DNA of 64,000 nucleotides from Aeromicrobium senzhongii (GCF_014334735.1 NZ_CP060587.1:1860001-1924000); one strand, 5' to 3'. Numbered from the stretch's first letter, positions 1-9,674 are shown. A program made the numbers and translations. The notes: generated from the sequence alone by a model not told the origin.

Positions 1-844
1 GATCACGGCGGTAGGAGCGGCGCATCGCCTTGAGGATGCGGTCCGAGCCCGACTGCAGCGGCATGTGCAGCTGGGGCATGACGTTGGGCGTCTCGGCCAT
101 CGCGGCGATGACGTCGTCGGAGAAGGCGGCCGGGTGCGGCGAGGTGAACCGCACGCGCTCGAGGCCCTCGATCTGCCCGCAGGCGCGCAGCAGCTTGGAG
201 AACGCCTCGCGGTCGCCGAACTCGACGCCGTAGCTGTTGACGTTCTGGCCCAGCAGGGTCACCTCGACGACGCCCTCGGCCACGAGTGCCTCGATCTCGG
301 CGAGGATGTCGCCGGGCCGGCGGTCGCGCTCCTTGCCGCGCAGGGCGGGCACGATGCAGAACGTGCAGGTGTTGTTGCAGCCGACGCTGATCGAGACCCA
401 CGCGGCGAAGACCGAGTCGCGCTTCGCGGGCAGGGTCGACGGGAAGACCTCGAGCGACTCGAGGATCTCGACCTGGGACTCCTCCGCGATCCTCGCGCGC
501 TCCAGCAGGACCGGCAGCGAGCCGATGTTGTGGGTGCCGAAGACGACGTCCACCCACGGCGCCTTCCGGGTGATCGTGTCCTTGTCCTTCTGCGCGAGGC
601 AGCCGCCCACGGCGACCTGCATGCCGGGGTTCTTGGCCTTGATGCTCGCGACGTGCCCGAGGTTGCCGTACAGCTTGTTGTCGGCGTTCTCGCGCACGGC
701 GCAGGTGTTGAAGACGACGAGGTCCGGCGTCTGCCCCTGCTCGGCCGCCGCATAGCCCGCGGTCTCGAGCAGTCCCGACAGTCGTTCGCTGTCGTGCACG
801 TTCATCTGGCAGCCGTAGGTACGGACTTCATAGGTCTTCGTCAT
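1..844 (-). CDS. miaB: tRNA-2-methylthio-N6-dimethylallyladenosine synthase MiaB (N-terminal part, cut by window edge)
   Basis: Radical-SAM methylthiotransferase that adds the 2-methylthio group to i6A37 of tRNAs reading UNN codons. About 281 residues are visible from an ATG at 844; the C-terminal part lies outside the window. The N-terminal UPF0004 domain opens with [15 protein letters not shown] and carries the three conserved cysteines near residues 12, 48 and 82. The radical-SAM triad CNNTCTFC (C156, C160, C163) follows. The gene ends the recA-miaB conserved block on the minus strand and is separated from the DUF305 gene upstream by a hairpin terminator. It was missed as an open frame only because its stop codon is off the edge. 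Confidence 0.96.
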   Translation of the reverse strand, partial: MTKTYEVRTYGCQMNVHDSERLSGLLETAGYAAAEQGQTPDLVVFNTCAVRENADNKLYGNLGHVASIKAKNPGMQVAVGGCLAQKDKDTITRKAPWVDVVFGTHNIGSLPVLLERARIAEESQVEILESLEVFPSTLPAKRDSVFAAWVSISVGCNNTCTFCIVPALRGKERDRRPGDILAEIEALVAEGVVEVTLLGQNVNSYGVEFGDREAFSKLLRACGQIEGLERVRFTSPHPAAFSDDVIAAMAETPNVMPQLHMPLQSGSDRILKAMRRSYRRD

Positions 845-907
845 GACCGTCCCATCGTACGTGGGCACCGACGCCGGCCCGGACCGAACCGGCGGGCCGC
901 TGAGCGG

Positions 908-937
908 CCGGGTCCGCCACCGCGATGGCGGACCCGG
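908..937 (-). terminator. hairpin terminator after the DUF305 gene
   Basis: A perfect 12-bp stem (arms 908-919 and 926-937, 6-nt loop) begins 4 nt after the DUF305 stop codon in the minus direction. A second short palindrome, 895-909, overlaps its distal arm. There is no T-tract, as is usual in high-G+C actinobacteria. It separates the LVIVD/DUF305 pair from miaB. Confidence 0.7.
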
Positions 938-941
938 GCCG

Positions 942-1580
942 TCAGAGGGTCTTCTGGATCTGGCGCAGTCGCTCGATCTCGGCGGTCTGGGTCGCCGACA
1001 CGTCGGCGGCGAAGGCACGGTTGATCGCCTCGGTGCCGTCGCTGAGCGCCCGGTCGGCCATCGCCACGGCTCCCTGGTGGTGGGCGATCATGCGCTCGAC
1101 GAAGAGCTTGTCGAACGCCGTGCCCTTCACCGCGGCCAGCTCGTCGAGCTGTTCGGGCGTGAGCATGCCGTCCATGTGCGTGGCGTGCTCGCCGCTTGGC
1201 GTGAGCGGTGCCGTCGGCAGATCGCGGGCCTCGAGCCATGCCTGGAGCACGTCGATCTCGGCCTTCTGCGTGTCGCCGATCCGCTGCGCGAACCCGGCGA
1301 CCTGCTCGTCCTTCGCCCGCGTCTTCGCCAGCTCGGCCATGAGGACCGCCTGGTGGTGGTGCGGGACCATCATCTCGACGAACTCACGGTCGATGTCGTT
1401 GAACTCGTCGGCGGGCGTCTCGACCTCGTCGGGGTCGACGCGCTTGTTGCCCTCCCCCGCCTCACCGGGCTGCAGGACGACCGGGCCGTCCTGACGGGGG
1501 GTGTCTTCCGAGCAGCCCGCCGCCGCGGTGAGCGCCAGAACGACGCTCACCGCGGCAGCAGCTCGACGAACCAAGGTCAC
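942..1580 (-). CDS. DUF305 domain lipoprotein
   Basis: Predicted 212-residue lipoprotein. A GTG start at 1580 gives a signal peptide ending in AAGC (lipidated Cys near residue 23). The mature part has two DUF305 repeats, recognisable by [16 protein letters not shown] and [16 protein letters not shown], His-rich helices of a ferritin-like bundle family often associated with metals. The open frame runs much further upstream, but that part is a shadow of the LVIVD gene. The GTG overlaps that gene's TGA (GTGA, 1577-1580), so the two are probably translationally coupled and exported together. The specific function is unknown. Confidence 0.88.
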   Translation of the reverse strand: MTLVRRAAAAVSVVLALTAAAGCSEDTPRQDGPVVLQPGEAGEGNKRVDPDEVETPADEFNDIDREFVEMMVPHHHQAVLMAELAKTRAKDEQVAGFAQRIGDTQKAEIDVLQAWLEARDLPTAPLTPSGEHATHMDGMLTPEQLDELAAVKGTAFDKLFVERMIAHHQGAVAMADRALSDGTEAINRAFAADVSATQTAEIERLRQIQKTL

Positions 1581-3976
1581 TTGGTGACCCGGATCGTCGT
1601 CTTGGTGCTCTTGCCCGCCACCTTCGCGCTGCCCGCGTAGGTGACCTTGACCGTGTGCTTGCCGGCCTTGAGCTTCGGCAGGGTCACGGTGACCTTGCCC
1701 TTCTTCAGCGTGCCCTTGACGGACGTGCCGTTGACCTTCACGGTCACCTTGCCGGTCGGCGTGGTGCCCTTGGCGCTGACGGTCACCGTGACCTTGGCGC
1801 GAGCCGAGGCCTTGACCTTCTTGGCGGAGACCTTCACCTTCGCGGTCGCCTTGACGACCTTGAGGGTGACCGCCGAGGACGTCGAGCCCGTCGTCGCGGT
1901 GGACGACGGCACGAACTCGGCACGGATCGCGTACGTCTTGACCGCGAGGGTCTTCGGCAGCGTCAGCGTGGCCTTGCCGCCCTTGACCGGCACGCCGGCC
2001 TTCAGGACGGTGCTGCCCGCACGGAACGTCACGGTGCCCTGGGCGCCGGCGCCCGAGACCGTCGCGGTGACGGTCGCCGGGGTGGAGCCGAAGACCTGCG
2101 ACGTACGGCTCAGCTTCACCGAGGTGGTGGTGCTGACGGCCGTCAGCTCGACCGACGCCGAGTACAGCGCGTCGTCGAGCTTGCTGTCGCCACGGACGAC
2201 GAGCGACTTCGTGCCCGCCTTCTCGGTGGCGGCGACCGGGACGGTCAGCTCGACCGAGCCGTTCGCGGCGGCCTGGCCGCTGGCGACGACCTTGCTCCCA
2301 CTCCACACGTCGACGTACTCACCGGAGGTGAACGTGTCGGCGGGCAGCGAGACGGTGACGTCCGTGGCGACCCCGGCGGGGACACTGGCGGGCGAGACCG
2401 ACGCGGCGGGCAGCGTGCCCGAAGCCTTCGGCGCCTTCTTCCACGGCCAGGAGATGGTCTGCTGCGTCGCGGGGTTGCGGACGTCCTGGCGGTGCCGGAC
2501 CGCGTCGGCGAACTCGTCACCCTGGAGCTTCATGACGTCGAAGCCACGGGCGATCTCGCTGCCGTAGAGGTAGCCGTTGTGCGAGTAGACGGCCCAGTAG
2601 CCGCCGGTCACCAAGCGCGTCGCGTCGATCGGCCCGCGATCGAAGTAGCCGATCTCCTTGGCTTTGGACGGGTTGGTGAAGTCGATCAGCGAGGCGCCGC
2701 CCTGGTACCAGGCCTGGACGAGGACGTCCCGGTCGGCGACCTGGACGATGTTGCCCTCGTGACCCACGCAGTTCTCGAACGTCGACTGACGACGCGGGAT
2801 CTTGTAGTAGCTCTTCAGCTCCAGCTCCTGGCCCTTGATCGCGTAGACCGCGTTCGCACCGCGGTACTGCGGCGTGTTCGGGATGCAGGTCGCGCTGCTG
2901 CCGCCACCGAGTTCGTCCTGGAAGATCACCTTGCTGGCGTCGTCGCTGAACTGGGCGGTGTGCCAGAAGGCGTAGTTCTCGTCGCGGACACGCTCCGTCA
3001 CGACCGGGTTCAGCGGGTCGGAGATGTCGAACATCACGCCGTCGCCCATGCACGCGCCGGCCATGATGCCCTTCTCCGGGTACGCGGTCAGGTCGTGGCA
3101 GCCGTTCGTCGCCGAGGTGGTGGCGCCGCCGTTGGGGCGGTCGTCAGCGGTGAACGCCGGGTTCTCGTCGTCCCAGGGCTTGTACTCCTTGACGATCGCC
3201 GCGCCGGCCGGGTTGTCGAGATCCACCTTGATGATCTCGAGCTGCTGGTGCGGGCGCTTGCAGTAGAACGCGGTGTCCGAGACGTCGTAGGCGGCGTTGT
3301 ACAGGTACACCGAGCCCTCGTCCTCGGGGTTCGGCACCAGCGTGTGCGTGTGCGAGCCACAGCGCGCCTTCACGTTGCCGACGTACTGCGGCGCGGTCGG
3401 CTCGCTGATGTCGAAGATGCGAATGCCCTCCCACGCGTCGGCGCTCGAGGAGGCGATCGAGCCGGCGTCGCACGCCGACCCGTTGCGAGGCTGGTCGACG
3501 GAGAAGAACAGCAGGTCTCCGGCGATCGACATGTCGCCCTGGCCGCCGGCGCAGTTGACGTTCGCCGCGACCGTGGCGTCCTCCGGGTTGCTGATGTCGT
3601 AGACCACGAATCCGCCGTAGCTGCCCTGGAAGGCGTAGTCGCCCTTGAACGCCATGTTGGACATCGTCGTCTGCCCCGGCTGCAACCCGATGTTCTTCAC
3701 CAGGTCGATCTTGACGGACTCCTGCTCGCCGGCGGCGAGCATCTTGGCCTTGGGATCCATTCCCAGGTACGGCACGCCGGTGCCGGGAGCGAGGTTCCCG
3801 ACGCTCTCGTCCTCGGCGGTGACGTCGGCCGTGCGGCTGGCGTCACCGAGGATGCGCGACTGCTCGGGCGTCTCGGGGATGTTGGGGTCGGCGTTGGCGG
3901 GTACGGCCAGCAGGCCGACCCCCAACGCGACGAGGGCCGCCGCACTCAAGGTGCGGCGAAGGGCAACTGTTTTCAA
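1577..3976 (-). CDS. secreted LVIVD-repeat protein with C-terminal Ig-like repeats
   Basis: A 799-residue exported protein. The N-terminus (MKTVALRRTLSAAALVALGVGLLAVPANA split as positively charged, hydrophobic and ANA cleavage parts) is a Sec signal peptide. Residues ~90-480 contain several LVIVD-type propeller blades (VVYDISNPEDATV, IRIFDISEPTAPQYV, VMFDISDPLNPVV). The C-terminal ~300 residues are Ser/Thr/Lys-rich Ig-like repeats (roughly 520-610, 615-705, 710-799), suggesting a cell-wall-associated adhesin or scaffold. The start is TTG at 3976 with GAGGA a few bases upstream. The gene is first in a two-gene unit with the DUF305 lipoprotein. The ligand or role is unknown. Confidence 0.87.
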   Translation of the reverse strand: MKTVALRRTLSAAALVALGVGLLAVPANADPNIPETPEQSRILGDASRTADVTAEDESVGNLAPGTGVPYLGMDPKAKMLAAGEQESVKIDLVKNIGLQPGQTTMSNMAFKGDYAFQGSYGGFVVYDISNPEDATVAANVNCAGGQGDMSIAGDLLFFSVDQPRNGSACDAGSIASSSADAWEGIRIFDISEPTAPQYVGNVKARCGSHTHTLVPNPEDEGSVYLYNAAYDVSDTAFYCKRPHQQLEIIKVDLDNPAGAAIVKEYKPWDDENPAFTADDRPNGGATTSATNGCHDLTAYPEKGIMAGACMGDGVMFDISDPLNPVVTERVRDENYAFWHTAQFSDDASKVIFQDELGGGSSATCIPNTPQYRGANAVYAIKGQELELKSYYKIPRRQSTFENCVGHEGNIVQVADRDVLVQAWYQGGASLIDFTNPSKAKEIGYFDRGPIDATRLVTGGYWAVYSHNGYLYGSEIARGFDVMKLQGDEFADAVRHRQDVRNPATQQTISWPWKKAPKASGTLPAASVSPASVPAGVATDVTVSLPADTFTSGEYVDVWSGSKVVASGQAAANGSVELTVPVAATEKAGTKSLVVRGDSKLDDALYSASVELTAVSTTTSVKLSRTSQVFGSTPATVTATVSGAGAQGTVTFRAGSTVLKAGVPVKGGKATLTLPKTLAVKTYAIRAEFVPSSTATTGSTSSAVTLKVVKATAKVKVSAKKVKASARAKVTVTVSAKGTTPTGKVTVKVNGTSVKGTLKKGKVTVTLPKLKAGKHTVKVTYAGSAKVAGKSTKTTIRVTK

Positions 3977-4384
3977 GGGAAGTCCTCACGACGAAGGGAA
4001 CTGACGTGACACACGTCTCATGCGTCACGCCCATGAGCGTAGAAGTCACGCGTTACGCATTCGCTACGGCGGCTGGACCAAGACGCGATAATCACACGTT
4101 TCACTGGTGAAAGTGGACCTTGAACGGCCGCCCAAAATATGGACACCTCGGCGCCGTCGCCAGTTCGGCCACCGCGCGCACATCAGGGTGCGAGCTTCGG
4201 TATTCCAGTCGAAAGTGTCCACTTACTTCCCCAGTGGAAGCCACCGCGCGGCGTTGACGCCGGGGCGGGTGCCCGGATTCGCCGGGACGACCGCCATCGC
4301 CGTGGGTTTCGATCTGATTGCGGTCGGCGACGCGCCGGTGCGAATTGTTGCGTCCGCCCGGACCCTACGGTTGGGTAAGTCGGC
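3977..4384. other. 408-bp divergent intergenic region with two small palindromes
   Basis: No gene is supported here; the short frames are not conserved-looking and lack ribosome-binding sites. The stretch is noticeably more A+T-rich than its surroundings and must hold the promoters of the leftward LVIVD operon and the rightward gluABCD operon. It contains TTTCACTGGTGAAA (4099-4112, 6-bp arms) and AAGTGTCCACTT (4213-4224, 5-bp arms). The second is followed by a CCACT/AGTGG hairpin. These are candidate operators for an unidentified regulator. Confidence 0.5.
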
Positions 4385-5134
4385 ATGGGAGCAAGCACGA
4401 CGCCGATGGTCCGCATGAGCGGCGTCCAGAAGTGGTTCGGTGACCTTCACGTCCTGCAGGACATCGACTTCGAGGTCGCCACCGGCGAGGTCGTCGTCGT
4501 GATCGGGCCGTCCGGATCAGGCAAGTCGACACTGTGCCGGGCGATCAACCGCCTCGAGCCGATCAACGAGGGCACCATCGAGATCGACGGTGTTCCGCTG
4601 CCCGAGGAGGGCAAGGCGCTGGCGAAGCTGCGCGCCGAGGTCGGCATGGTGTTCCAGTCGTTCAACCTCTTCAGCCACAAGACCGTCCTGGAGAACGTGA
4701 CCCTCGGTCCGACCAAGGTCCTGGGGAAGCCCAAGGCCGAGGCCGAGCAGCGCGCACACGAGCTGCTCGAGCGCGTCGGGGTGGCCAACCAGGCCGGCAA
4801 GCTGCCGGCTCAGCTGTCGGGCGGCCAGCAGCAGCGCGTCGCGATCGCCCGCGCCCTGGCCATGGACCCGAAGGTCATGCTGTTCGACGAGCCGACGTCC
4901 GCGCTCGACCCCGAGATGATCTCGGAGGTCCTCGAGACCATGGTCGATCTCGCCCGACGCGGCATGACGATGGTCGTCGTCACCCACGAGATGGGCTTCG
5001 CGCGCACCGCCGCCGACCGCGTCGTCTTCATGGCCGACGGCAGGATCGTCGAGCAGAACACCCCCGACGAGTTCTTCACGAACCCCCAGAGCGATCGCGC
5101 CCAGGACTTCCTCGGCAAGATCCTCAAGCACTGA
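4385..5134 (+). CDS. gluA: glutamate ABC transporter ATP-binding protein GluA
   Basis: A 249-residue polar amino acid ABC ATPase that drives glutamate uptake by the GluBCD importer. Walker [10 protein letters not shown] lies near residue 41, the Q-loop in VFQSFNLF, signature LSGGQQQR near 142, Walker [15 protein letters not shown] and the H-loop in VVTHEMGFA. The ATG at 4385 is used; an in-frame ATG at 4406 gives a protein closer in start to corynebacterial GluA. It is the first gene of gluABCD on the plus strand. Corynebacterium glutamicum keeps the same operon near recX-recA, which supports the specificity call. Confidence 0.93.
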   Translation: MGASTTPMVRMSGVQKWFGDLHVLQDIDFEVATGEVVVVIGPSGSGKSTLCRAINRLEPINEGTIEIDGVPLPEEGKALAKLRAEVGMVFQSFNLFSHKTVLENVTLGPTKVLGKPKAEAEQRAHELLERVGVANQAGKLPAQLSGGQQQRVAIARALAMDPKVMLFDEPTSALDPEMISEVLETMVDLARRGMTMVVVTHEMGFARTAADRVVFMADGRIVEQNTPDEFFTNPQSDRAQDFLGKILKH

Positions 5135-5191
5135 CAGCCCGCACCCTCCTGATTTCCGCAACATCATGATCCCGAAGGGGAAGGACGACAG

Positions 5192-6079
5192 ATGAGAGCA
5201 CGAAGGACACAGTTCGCGGCCGTGATCGCCGCCGGGCTGCTGGCGCTGAGCGCCTGTGGCGACGCCGGCAACAGCGACGACGCCGGCGACGCACCCGAGG
5301 TCGAGGTCGAGGAGCAGGACTTCGAGGCCGGCACGCGCATGGCCGAGCTCCAGAAGGACGGCAAGGTCAAGATCGGCGTCAAGTTCGACCAGCCCGGCGT
5401 CGGCTTCAAGACCGCCACGGCGGACACCCCCTCCGGCTTCGACCCCGAGATCGGCAAGATCCTCGCGGCGAAGCTCGGCATCGAGACCGGCGACATCGAG
5501 TGGGTCGAGGCCGTCTCGGCGAACCGTGAGCCCTTCCTGCAGAACGGCACGGTCGACTTCGTCATCGCCTCCTACTCGATCACCGACGACCGCCGCAAGG
5601 TCGTCGGCCAGGCCGGTCCGTACTACGTCACGGGTCAGAGCCTGCTCGTGGCCAAGGACGACGACTCGATCAACGGCCCCGACGACCTGAAGGGCAAGAA
5701 GGTCTGCTCGGTCACCGGGTCCACCTCGATCAAGACCGTCGAGGAGCAGTTCGGCGCCACGCCGGCCGGCTTCGACACCTACTCCGAGTGCGTCCGTCAG
5801 CTCGAGAACGGCTCGGTCGACGCGGTCACCACCGACGCGGCCATCCTGCTGGGCTACGCCGCCGAGAACCCGGACAAGCTCAAGGTCGTGGGCGAGCCCT
5901 TCTCCGAGGAGCGCTACGGCATCGGCTACGGCAAGGACCACCCCGAGCTGTGCGAGTTCGTCAACGAGACGCTGACCAGCGCCTTCGAGGACGGCTCGTG
6001 GGAGAAGGCGTTCGACGCCACGCTCGGCAAGGGTGGCGCCGAGGCGGGCGACGCGCCGGCGCTGGACGAGTGCGCGTGA
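5192..6079 (+). CDS. gluB: glutamate ABC transporter substrate-binding lipoprotein GluB
   Basis: A 295-residue type-3 periplasmic-binding-protein fold, anchored as a lipoprotein. The signal peptide ends in the lipobox LSAC with Cys22. The mature protein starts with an acidic linker and then the binding domain (VKIGVKFDQPGVGF, GFDPEIGKILAAKLG, DFVIASYSITDDRR). It delivers glutamate or related polar amino acids to GluC/GluD. The ATG at 5192 has GAAGGGGAAGGA just upstream. A 57-nt gap separates it from gluA. Confidence 0.93.
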   Translation: MRARRTQFAAVIAAGLLALSACGDAGNSDDAGDAPEVEVEEQDFEAGTRMAELQKDGKVKIGVKFDQPGVGFKTATADTPSGFDPEIGKILAAKLGIETGDIEWVEAVSANREPFLQNGTVDFVIASYSITDDRRKVVGQAGPYYVTGQSLLVAKDDDSINGPDDLKGKKVCSVTGSTSIKTVEEQFGATPAGFDTYSECVRQLENGSVDAVTTDAAILLGYAAENPDKLKVVGEPFSEERYGIGYGKDHPELCEFVNETLTSAFEDGSWEKAFDATLGKGGAEAGDAPALDECA

Positions 6080-6119
6080 CGCTGAACTGATGATCAACCG
6101 ACGACGAGGGTGGTGAGAC

Positions 6120-6776
6120 GTGGACTTCACGTTCTTGCAGGACAGCTGGGAACTGCTCCTCAAGGGCTTCTGGGTCACGCTGCGGGTCTTCTTGGCCAGC
6201 GGCCTCATCGCCCTCGTCGTCGGCACGTTCATCGCCGTGAGCCGGGTCAGCCCGGTCCCGGCGATGCGTGCCGTCGGCACCGCCTACGTCACGCTCTTTC
6301 GCAACACTCCCCTGCTGCTGCTGCTGTTCATCACCTACTACGGACTGCCGGCGATGGACATCGACTTCGGCTTCTTCTGGAACATCTCGCTGGCCGCGGG
6401 CCTCTACACCGCGGCGTTCGTGTGCGAGGCGCTGCGCTCGGGCATCAACGGCGTGCCCGTCGGGCAGGCTGAGGCGGCCCGCGCCGTGGGCATGCCCTTC
6501 AGCCTGACGATGACGCAGGTGATCCTGCCCCAGGCGTTCCGCCTCGTGGTGCCGCCGATGGCCAGCGTCTTCATCGCACTGGCGAAGAACACGTCCCTCG
6601 TCGCCGCGCTCGGCCTGGCCGACATCGCGTTCCGCCTCCAGGGCCTGATGCGCGACTACCCCAGCTCGCGTACGGCGGTATTCCTCACCATCGCGGCGAT
6701 GTACATCGTCATCGTCGCGGCGATCTCGCTGCTGGCCTCGTGGGCCGAGCGTCGCTGGAAGGTGGTCGCCCGATGA
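6120..6776 (+). CDS. gluC: glutamate ABC transporter permease GluC
   Basis: A 218-residue inner-membrane subunit of the HisM/GlnP family with about five membrane segments. The EAA-type coupling loop is visible as GVPVGQAEAARAVGMPF around residues 118-135, where it would contact GluA. The start is GTG at 6120, preceded by GGTGAG. Its TGA overlaps the gluD ATG (ATGA at 6773-6776), indicating translational coupling. Confidence 0.92.
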   Translation: MDFTFLQDSWELLLKGFWVTLRVFLASGLIALVVGTFIAVSRVSPVPAMRAVGTAYVTLFRNTPLLLLLFITYYGLPAMDIDFGFFWNISLAAGLYTAAFVCEALRSGINGVPVGQAEAARAVGMPFSLTMTQVILPQAFRLVVPPMASVFIALAKNTSLVAALGLADIAFRLQGLMRDYPSSRTAVFLTIAAMYIVIVAAISLLASWAERRWKVVAR

Positions 6777-7609
6777 GCACCCTGCTGTTCGACGTCCCCG
6801 GGCCGCGCGCCCGCCGCCGTCACCGGATCCTCTCGATCGTCACGGTCCTCGGCGTCATCGCGTTGCTCGGCGCGGCGCTCTGGCGCTTGGCCTCCACGGG
6901 CCAGTTCGACTACGGCCTGTGGGAGGTCTTCGTCACTCCCGCCTACGTCGAGATCATCCTGGAAGGGCTCTACTACACGCTGCTCGCGGCCGTCATGGCG
7001 ATCGCCGGTGCGCTCGTTTTCGGCATGCTGTTCGGCATCGGCAAGCTGTCCGACCACGCCTGGGTGCGCTGGCCGTGCTGGGCCGTCGTCGAGTTCTTCC
7101 GGGCCGTTCCGCTCTTCATCCTGATCACGTACCTGTGGGCGCTGTACAAGTTCCCGATCGGGCTGCTCGCGCCACTGGTGATCGGCCTGATCCTCTACAA
7201 CGGCTCGGTCCTGGCCGAGACGTTCCGCGCCGGCATCAACGCCGTTCCCAAGGGCCAGGTCGAGGCGGCGTACGCGCTCGGCATGCGCAAGAGCGCGGTG
7301 ATGCGCATCGTGCAGCTGCCGCAGGCGATCAAGATCATGACCCCCGCGATCATCAGTCAGTGCATCGTCGCGCTGAAGGACACGTCGCTGGGCTACATCA
7401 TCGTGGCCCCCGGTCTGACCTACGCCGGCCGCCAGATCTGGCGCGAGTTCGACAACCAGCTGCAGGTCGCGCTGGTCCTCGGGGCGATCTACATCATCCT
7501 CAACCTGATCCTCGAGCAGGTGGGTCGCTTCGCGCAGCGCCGGCTGACCGAATCGCGGTCCACCGACGCCCGGCCGCAGGCCGAGGTGCCGGTCCTCGTG
7601 GCACCCTGA
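6773..7609 (+). CDS. gluD: glutamate ABC transporter permease GluD
   Basis: A 278-residue HisM-family permease, the partner of GluC. It has an N-terminal cytoplasmic stretch (MSTLLFDVPGPRARRRHR), a first membrane helix, then the five-helix core. The coupling loop is AVPKGQVEAAYALGMRK. The open frame extends 33 nt upstream, but the ATG at 6773 that overlaps the gluC stop is the better start. The C-terminus ends in a polar tail (TESRSTDARPQ), as in other GluD proteins. Confidence 0.92.
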   Translation: MSTLLFDVPGPRARRRHRILSIVTVLGVIALLGAALWRLASTGQFDYGLWEVFVTPAYVEIILEGLYYTLLAAVMAIAGALVFGMLFGIGKLSDHAWVRWPCWAVVEFFRAVPLFILITYLWALYKFPIGLLAPLVIGLILYNGSVLAETFRAGINAVPKGQVEAAYALGMRKSAVMRIVQLPQAIKIMTPAIISQCIVALKDTSLGYIIVAPGLTYAGRQIWREFDNQLQVALVLGAIYIILNLILEQVGRFAQRRLTESRSTDARPQAEVPVLVAP

Positions 7610-7651
7610 CCCGCAGGCGGAGCGGGCCGGCCCCCGGGCCACAATGTCTGC

Positions 7652-9151
7652 GTGAGCTCCCTGCTGCTGCGCCACGTCCGGCTCGTGCCGGTGCGTTCGG
7701 CGGCGCCGACCGAACCGGTGTCGCTGCGGATCCGTGACGGCGCGATCGTCGATCTCGCGCCCGAGCTGCGTGCCGAACGGGGCGACCGCGTGGTCGACGC
7801 CGACGGACGCTGGACCATCCCGGGCCTGTGGGACCAGCACGTCCATCTGACCCAGTGGGCCCAGACCCGCAGCCGCCTGGACGTCTCGGGTACGCGCGAT
7901 CCCGCCGAGGTCATCCGGCTCGTCCGCGAGGAGCTGGCCGCCACGCCCGACGGCGACTGGGTGTTCGGCTACGGCTTCCGCCTCACCGACTGGGACCGGG
8001 TTCCCACGGTCGCCGAGCTCGACGCCGTCTCGGGCGTCCGCCCTGTCGTGCTGACCAGCGGGGATGCCCACACGGGCTGGCTGAACACGGCCGCCCTCTC
8101 CGCCCTCGGCGCTGATCCGACCGACGAGCCCGTCACCGAGGCACCCTGGTTCACGCTCATGACGCAGGTGGTCGAGCTCACCGCACAGCAGGACGGCGGC
8201 TCGGGCATCGCCGAGACCGTTCACGAGGCCGCCGCCCGCGGCGTGGTGGGCATCGTCGACTTCGAGTTCGCCGAGCCGCTGCTGACGTGGCCTGAGCGCG
8301 TCGCCCGCGGTGTCGACGCCCTGACGGTGCGGCGCGCGGTCTACCCCGAGTACCTGGAGTCCGTGATCTCCGCCGGGCTGAGGACCGGCTCGCCGCTGAC
8401 GCCCGGCGGCGTCGTCACGATCGGCCCGCTCAAGATCATCTCCGACGGGTCGCTGAACACCCGCACGGCGTTCTGCCACGAGTCGTACCCCGGTGGGGGC
8501 GACCGCGGGGTCCAGAACCACGACCGGGCCGAGCTGGTCGCGCTGCTGCGACGTGCCGCGACCAACGGCCTCGAGGCAGCGGTCCACGCCATCGGCGACG
8601 CGGCCGCCCACGAGGCTCTGGCAGCCTTCTCCGCGTCCGGCGCGGTCGGCAGCATCGAGCACGCGCAACTGATGACCCCGGACGACATCGTCGCCATGGC
8701 GGCACTCGGCGTCCGGGCCAGCGTCCAGCCCGCGCACCTGCTCGACGATCGCGACGCCGCGGTGCAGCTGTGGCCGGGGCGCGAGCAGCACTGCTTCGCG
8801 CTGCGTTCCCTGCTCGACGCCGGCGTCGGCGTCGTTTTCGGCTCCGACGCGCCGGTCTCGCCGCTCGACCCGTGGGCCGCCATGGCTGCCGCCGTCCACC
8901 GCTCAGCTGATGACCGGGCGCCGTGGACTCCAGAGGAGGCGGTCACGGTGCGCGAGGCGCTCGCCGCCAGCGTCGACGGTCAGGACACGCCCCGGGTCGG
9001 GCAACGCGGCGATCTGGTCCTGCTCGACCGGGATCCGCTCGCGCACACCGACGACTCGGGGGCCGCGGCCACCCTGCTGCGCTCGGTCGGCGTCGAGGCC
9101 ACGGTGCGCGCCGGACAGTTCACCCACACCGCGGCCGGCTTCGTACGCTGA
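7652..9151 (+). CDS. amidohydrolase family protein (YtcJ-like)
   Basis: A 499-residue metal-dependent hydrolase of the amidohydrolase superfamily. Metal-site motifs are present in order: HVH in DQHVHL (~residue 65), LKIISDGSL, AVHAIGD, IEHAQ and GSDAPVSP. C-terminal composite-domain strands (GQRGDLVLLDRDPL) close the fold. The substrate cannot be read from sequence; relatives act on exocyclic amides or formamides. The start is GTG at 7652, 42 nt after gluD on the same strand, so it may be read through from the glutamate-uptake operon. It ends one base before the convergent acetyltransferase stop. Confidence 0.87.
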   Translation: MSSLLLRHVRLVPVRSAAPTEPVSLRIRDGAIVDLAPELRAERGDRVVDADGRWTIPGLWDQHVHLTQWAQTRSRLDVSGTRDPAEVIRLVREELAATPDGDWVFGYGFRLTDWDRVPTVAELDAVSGVRPVVLTSGDAHTGWLNTAALSALGADPTDEPVTEAPWFTLMTQVVELTAQQDGGSGIAETVHEAAARGVVGIVDFEFAEPLLTWPERVARGVDALTVRRAVYPEYLESVISAGLRTGSPLTPGGVVTIGPLKIISDGSLNTRTAFCHESYPGGGDRGVQNHDRAELVALLRRAATNGLEAAVHAIGDAAAHEALAAFSASGAVGSIEHAQLMTPDDIVAMAALGVRASVQPAHLLDDRDAAVQLWPGREQHCFALRSLLDAGVGVVFGSDAPVSPLDPWAAMAAAVHRSADDRAPWTPEEAVTVREALAASVDGQDTPRVGQRGDLVLLDRDPLAHTDDSGAAATLLRSVGVEATVRAGQFTHTAAGFVR

Positions 9152-9152
9152 G

Positions 9153-9674
9153 TCACTCGAAGCGTTCGCGCCTCGCCGTGCACACGATGTCGGCCCACGG
9201 TGCCCCCTCGGGCTGGATCCACAGTCCTGCCGTGAACCCGCACTTGGCCAACACCCGCAGCGAGCGATGGTTGCGCGCGTCGGGCGCCGCGAGGAACCGC
9301 GGAGCCCTCGGATACTGCGGCACGAGCACGTCGCGGCAGAACCGATCGATCATCTCGCTGCCGAGCCCGCGGTCGATCAACTCCGGCTCGCCGATGAGGT
9401 AGTCGAACGCCACCGCGTCCGGGTCCTGGCAGCGCACCGTCAGGTCGTCGTCGGCGGCCACCTCGAAGCTCTGGAGGTATCCGATCGGGGCTCCCCCGAG
9501 CTCGGCGATCCACAGCCGCACCGGGTCGCGACCCGCCAACCGCCCACCGAAGCGATCGCGCGCCGCGGCCAGGTCGGGCACCGGATCGGGAAACCACGTC
9601 AGGACGTGAGGACGGCTCCGCCACCGCACGAACAACGGCAGGTCCGCCTCGGTGGCGGCGCGGAAGGCGAACAC
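9153..9674 (-). CDS. GNAT family N-acetyltransferase (AAC(6')-like)
   Basis: A 173-residue GNAT-fold protein. Typical elements are FRAATEADLPLFVRWRSRPHV at the N-terminus, the strand PIGYLQSFEV, an acceptor-domain stretch DYLIGEPELIDRGLGSEMI (acetyl-CoA pyrophosphate loop RGLGS) and NHRSLRVLAKCGF near the end. This arrangement resembles aminoglycoside 6'-acetyltransferases and siderophore acetyltransferases; the substrate is not determinable. The start is GTG at 9674. It lies 9 nt downstream of recX on the same strand. Confidence 0.85.
   Translation of the reverse strand: MFAFRAATEADLPLFVRWRSRPHVLTWFPDPVPDLAAARDRFGGRLAGRDPVRLWIAELGGAPIGYLQSFEVAADDDLTVRCQDPDAVAFDYLIGEPELIDRGLGSEMIDRFCRDVLVPQYPRAPRFLAAPDARNHRSLRVLAKCGFTAGLWIQPEGAPWADIVCTARRERFE

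Noticed and set aside
1655-4009. 784-codon open frame on the plus strand
   Set aside because: Antisense to the LVIVD gene, whose signal peptide, repeats and coupling to the DUF305 gene identify the true strand.
4139-4378. Small frames in the LVIVD-gluA intergenic region
   Set aside because: No ribosome-binding site, atypical composition, several overlapping alternatives on both strands and no recognisable protein.
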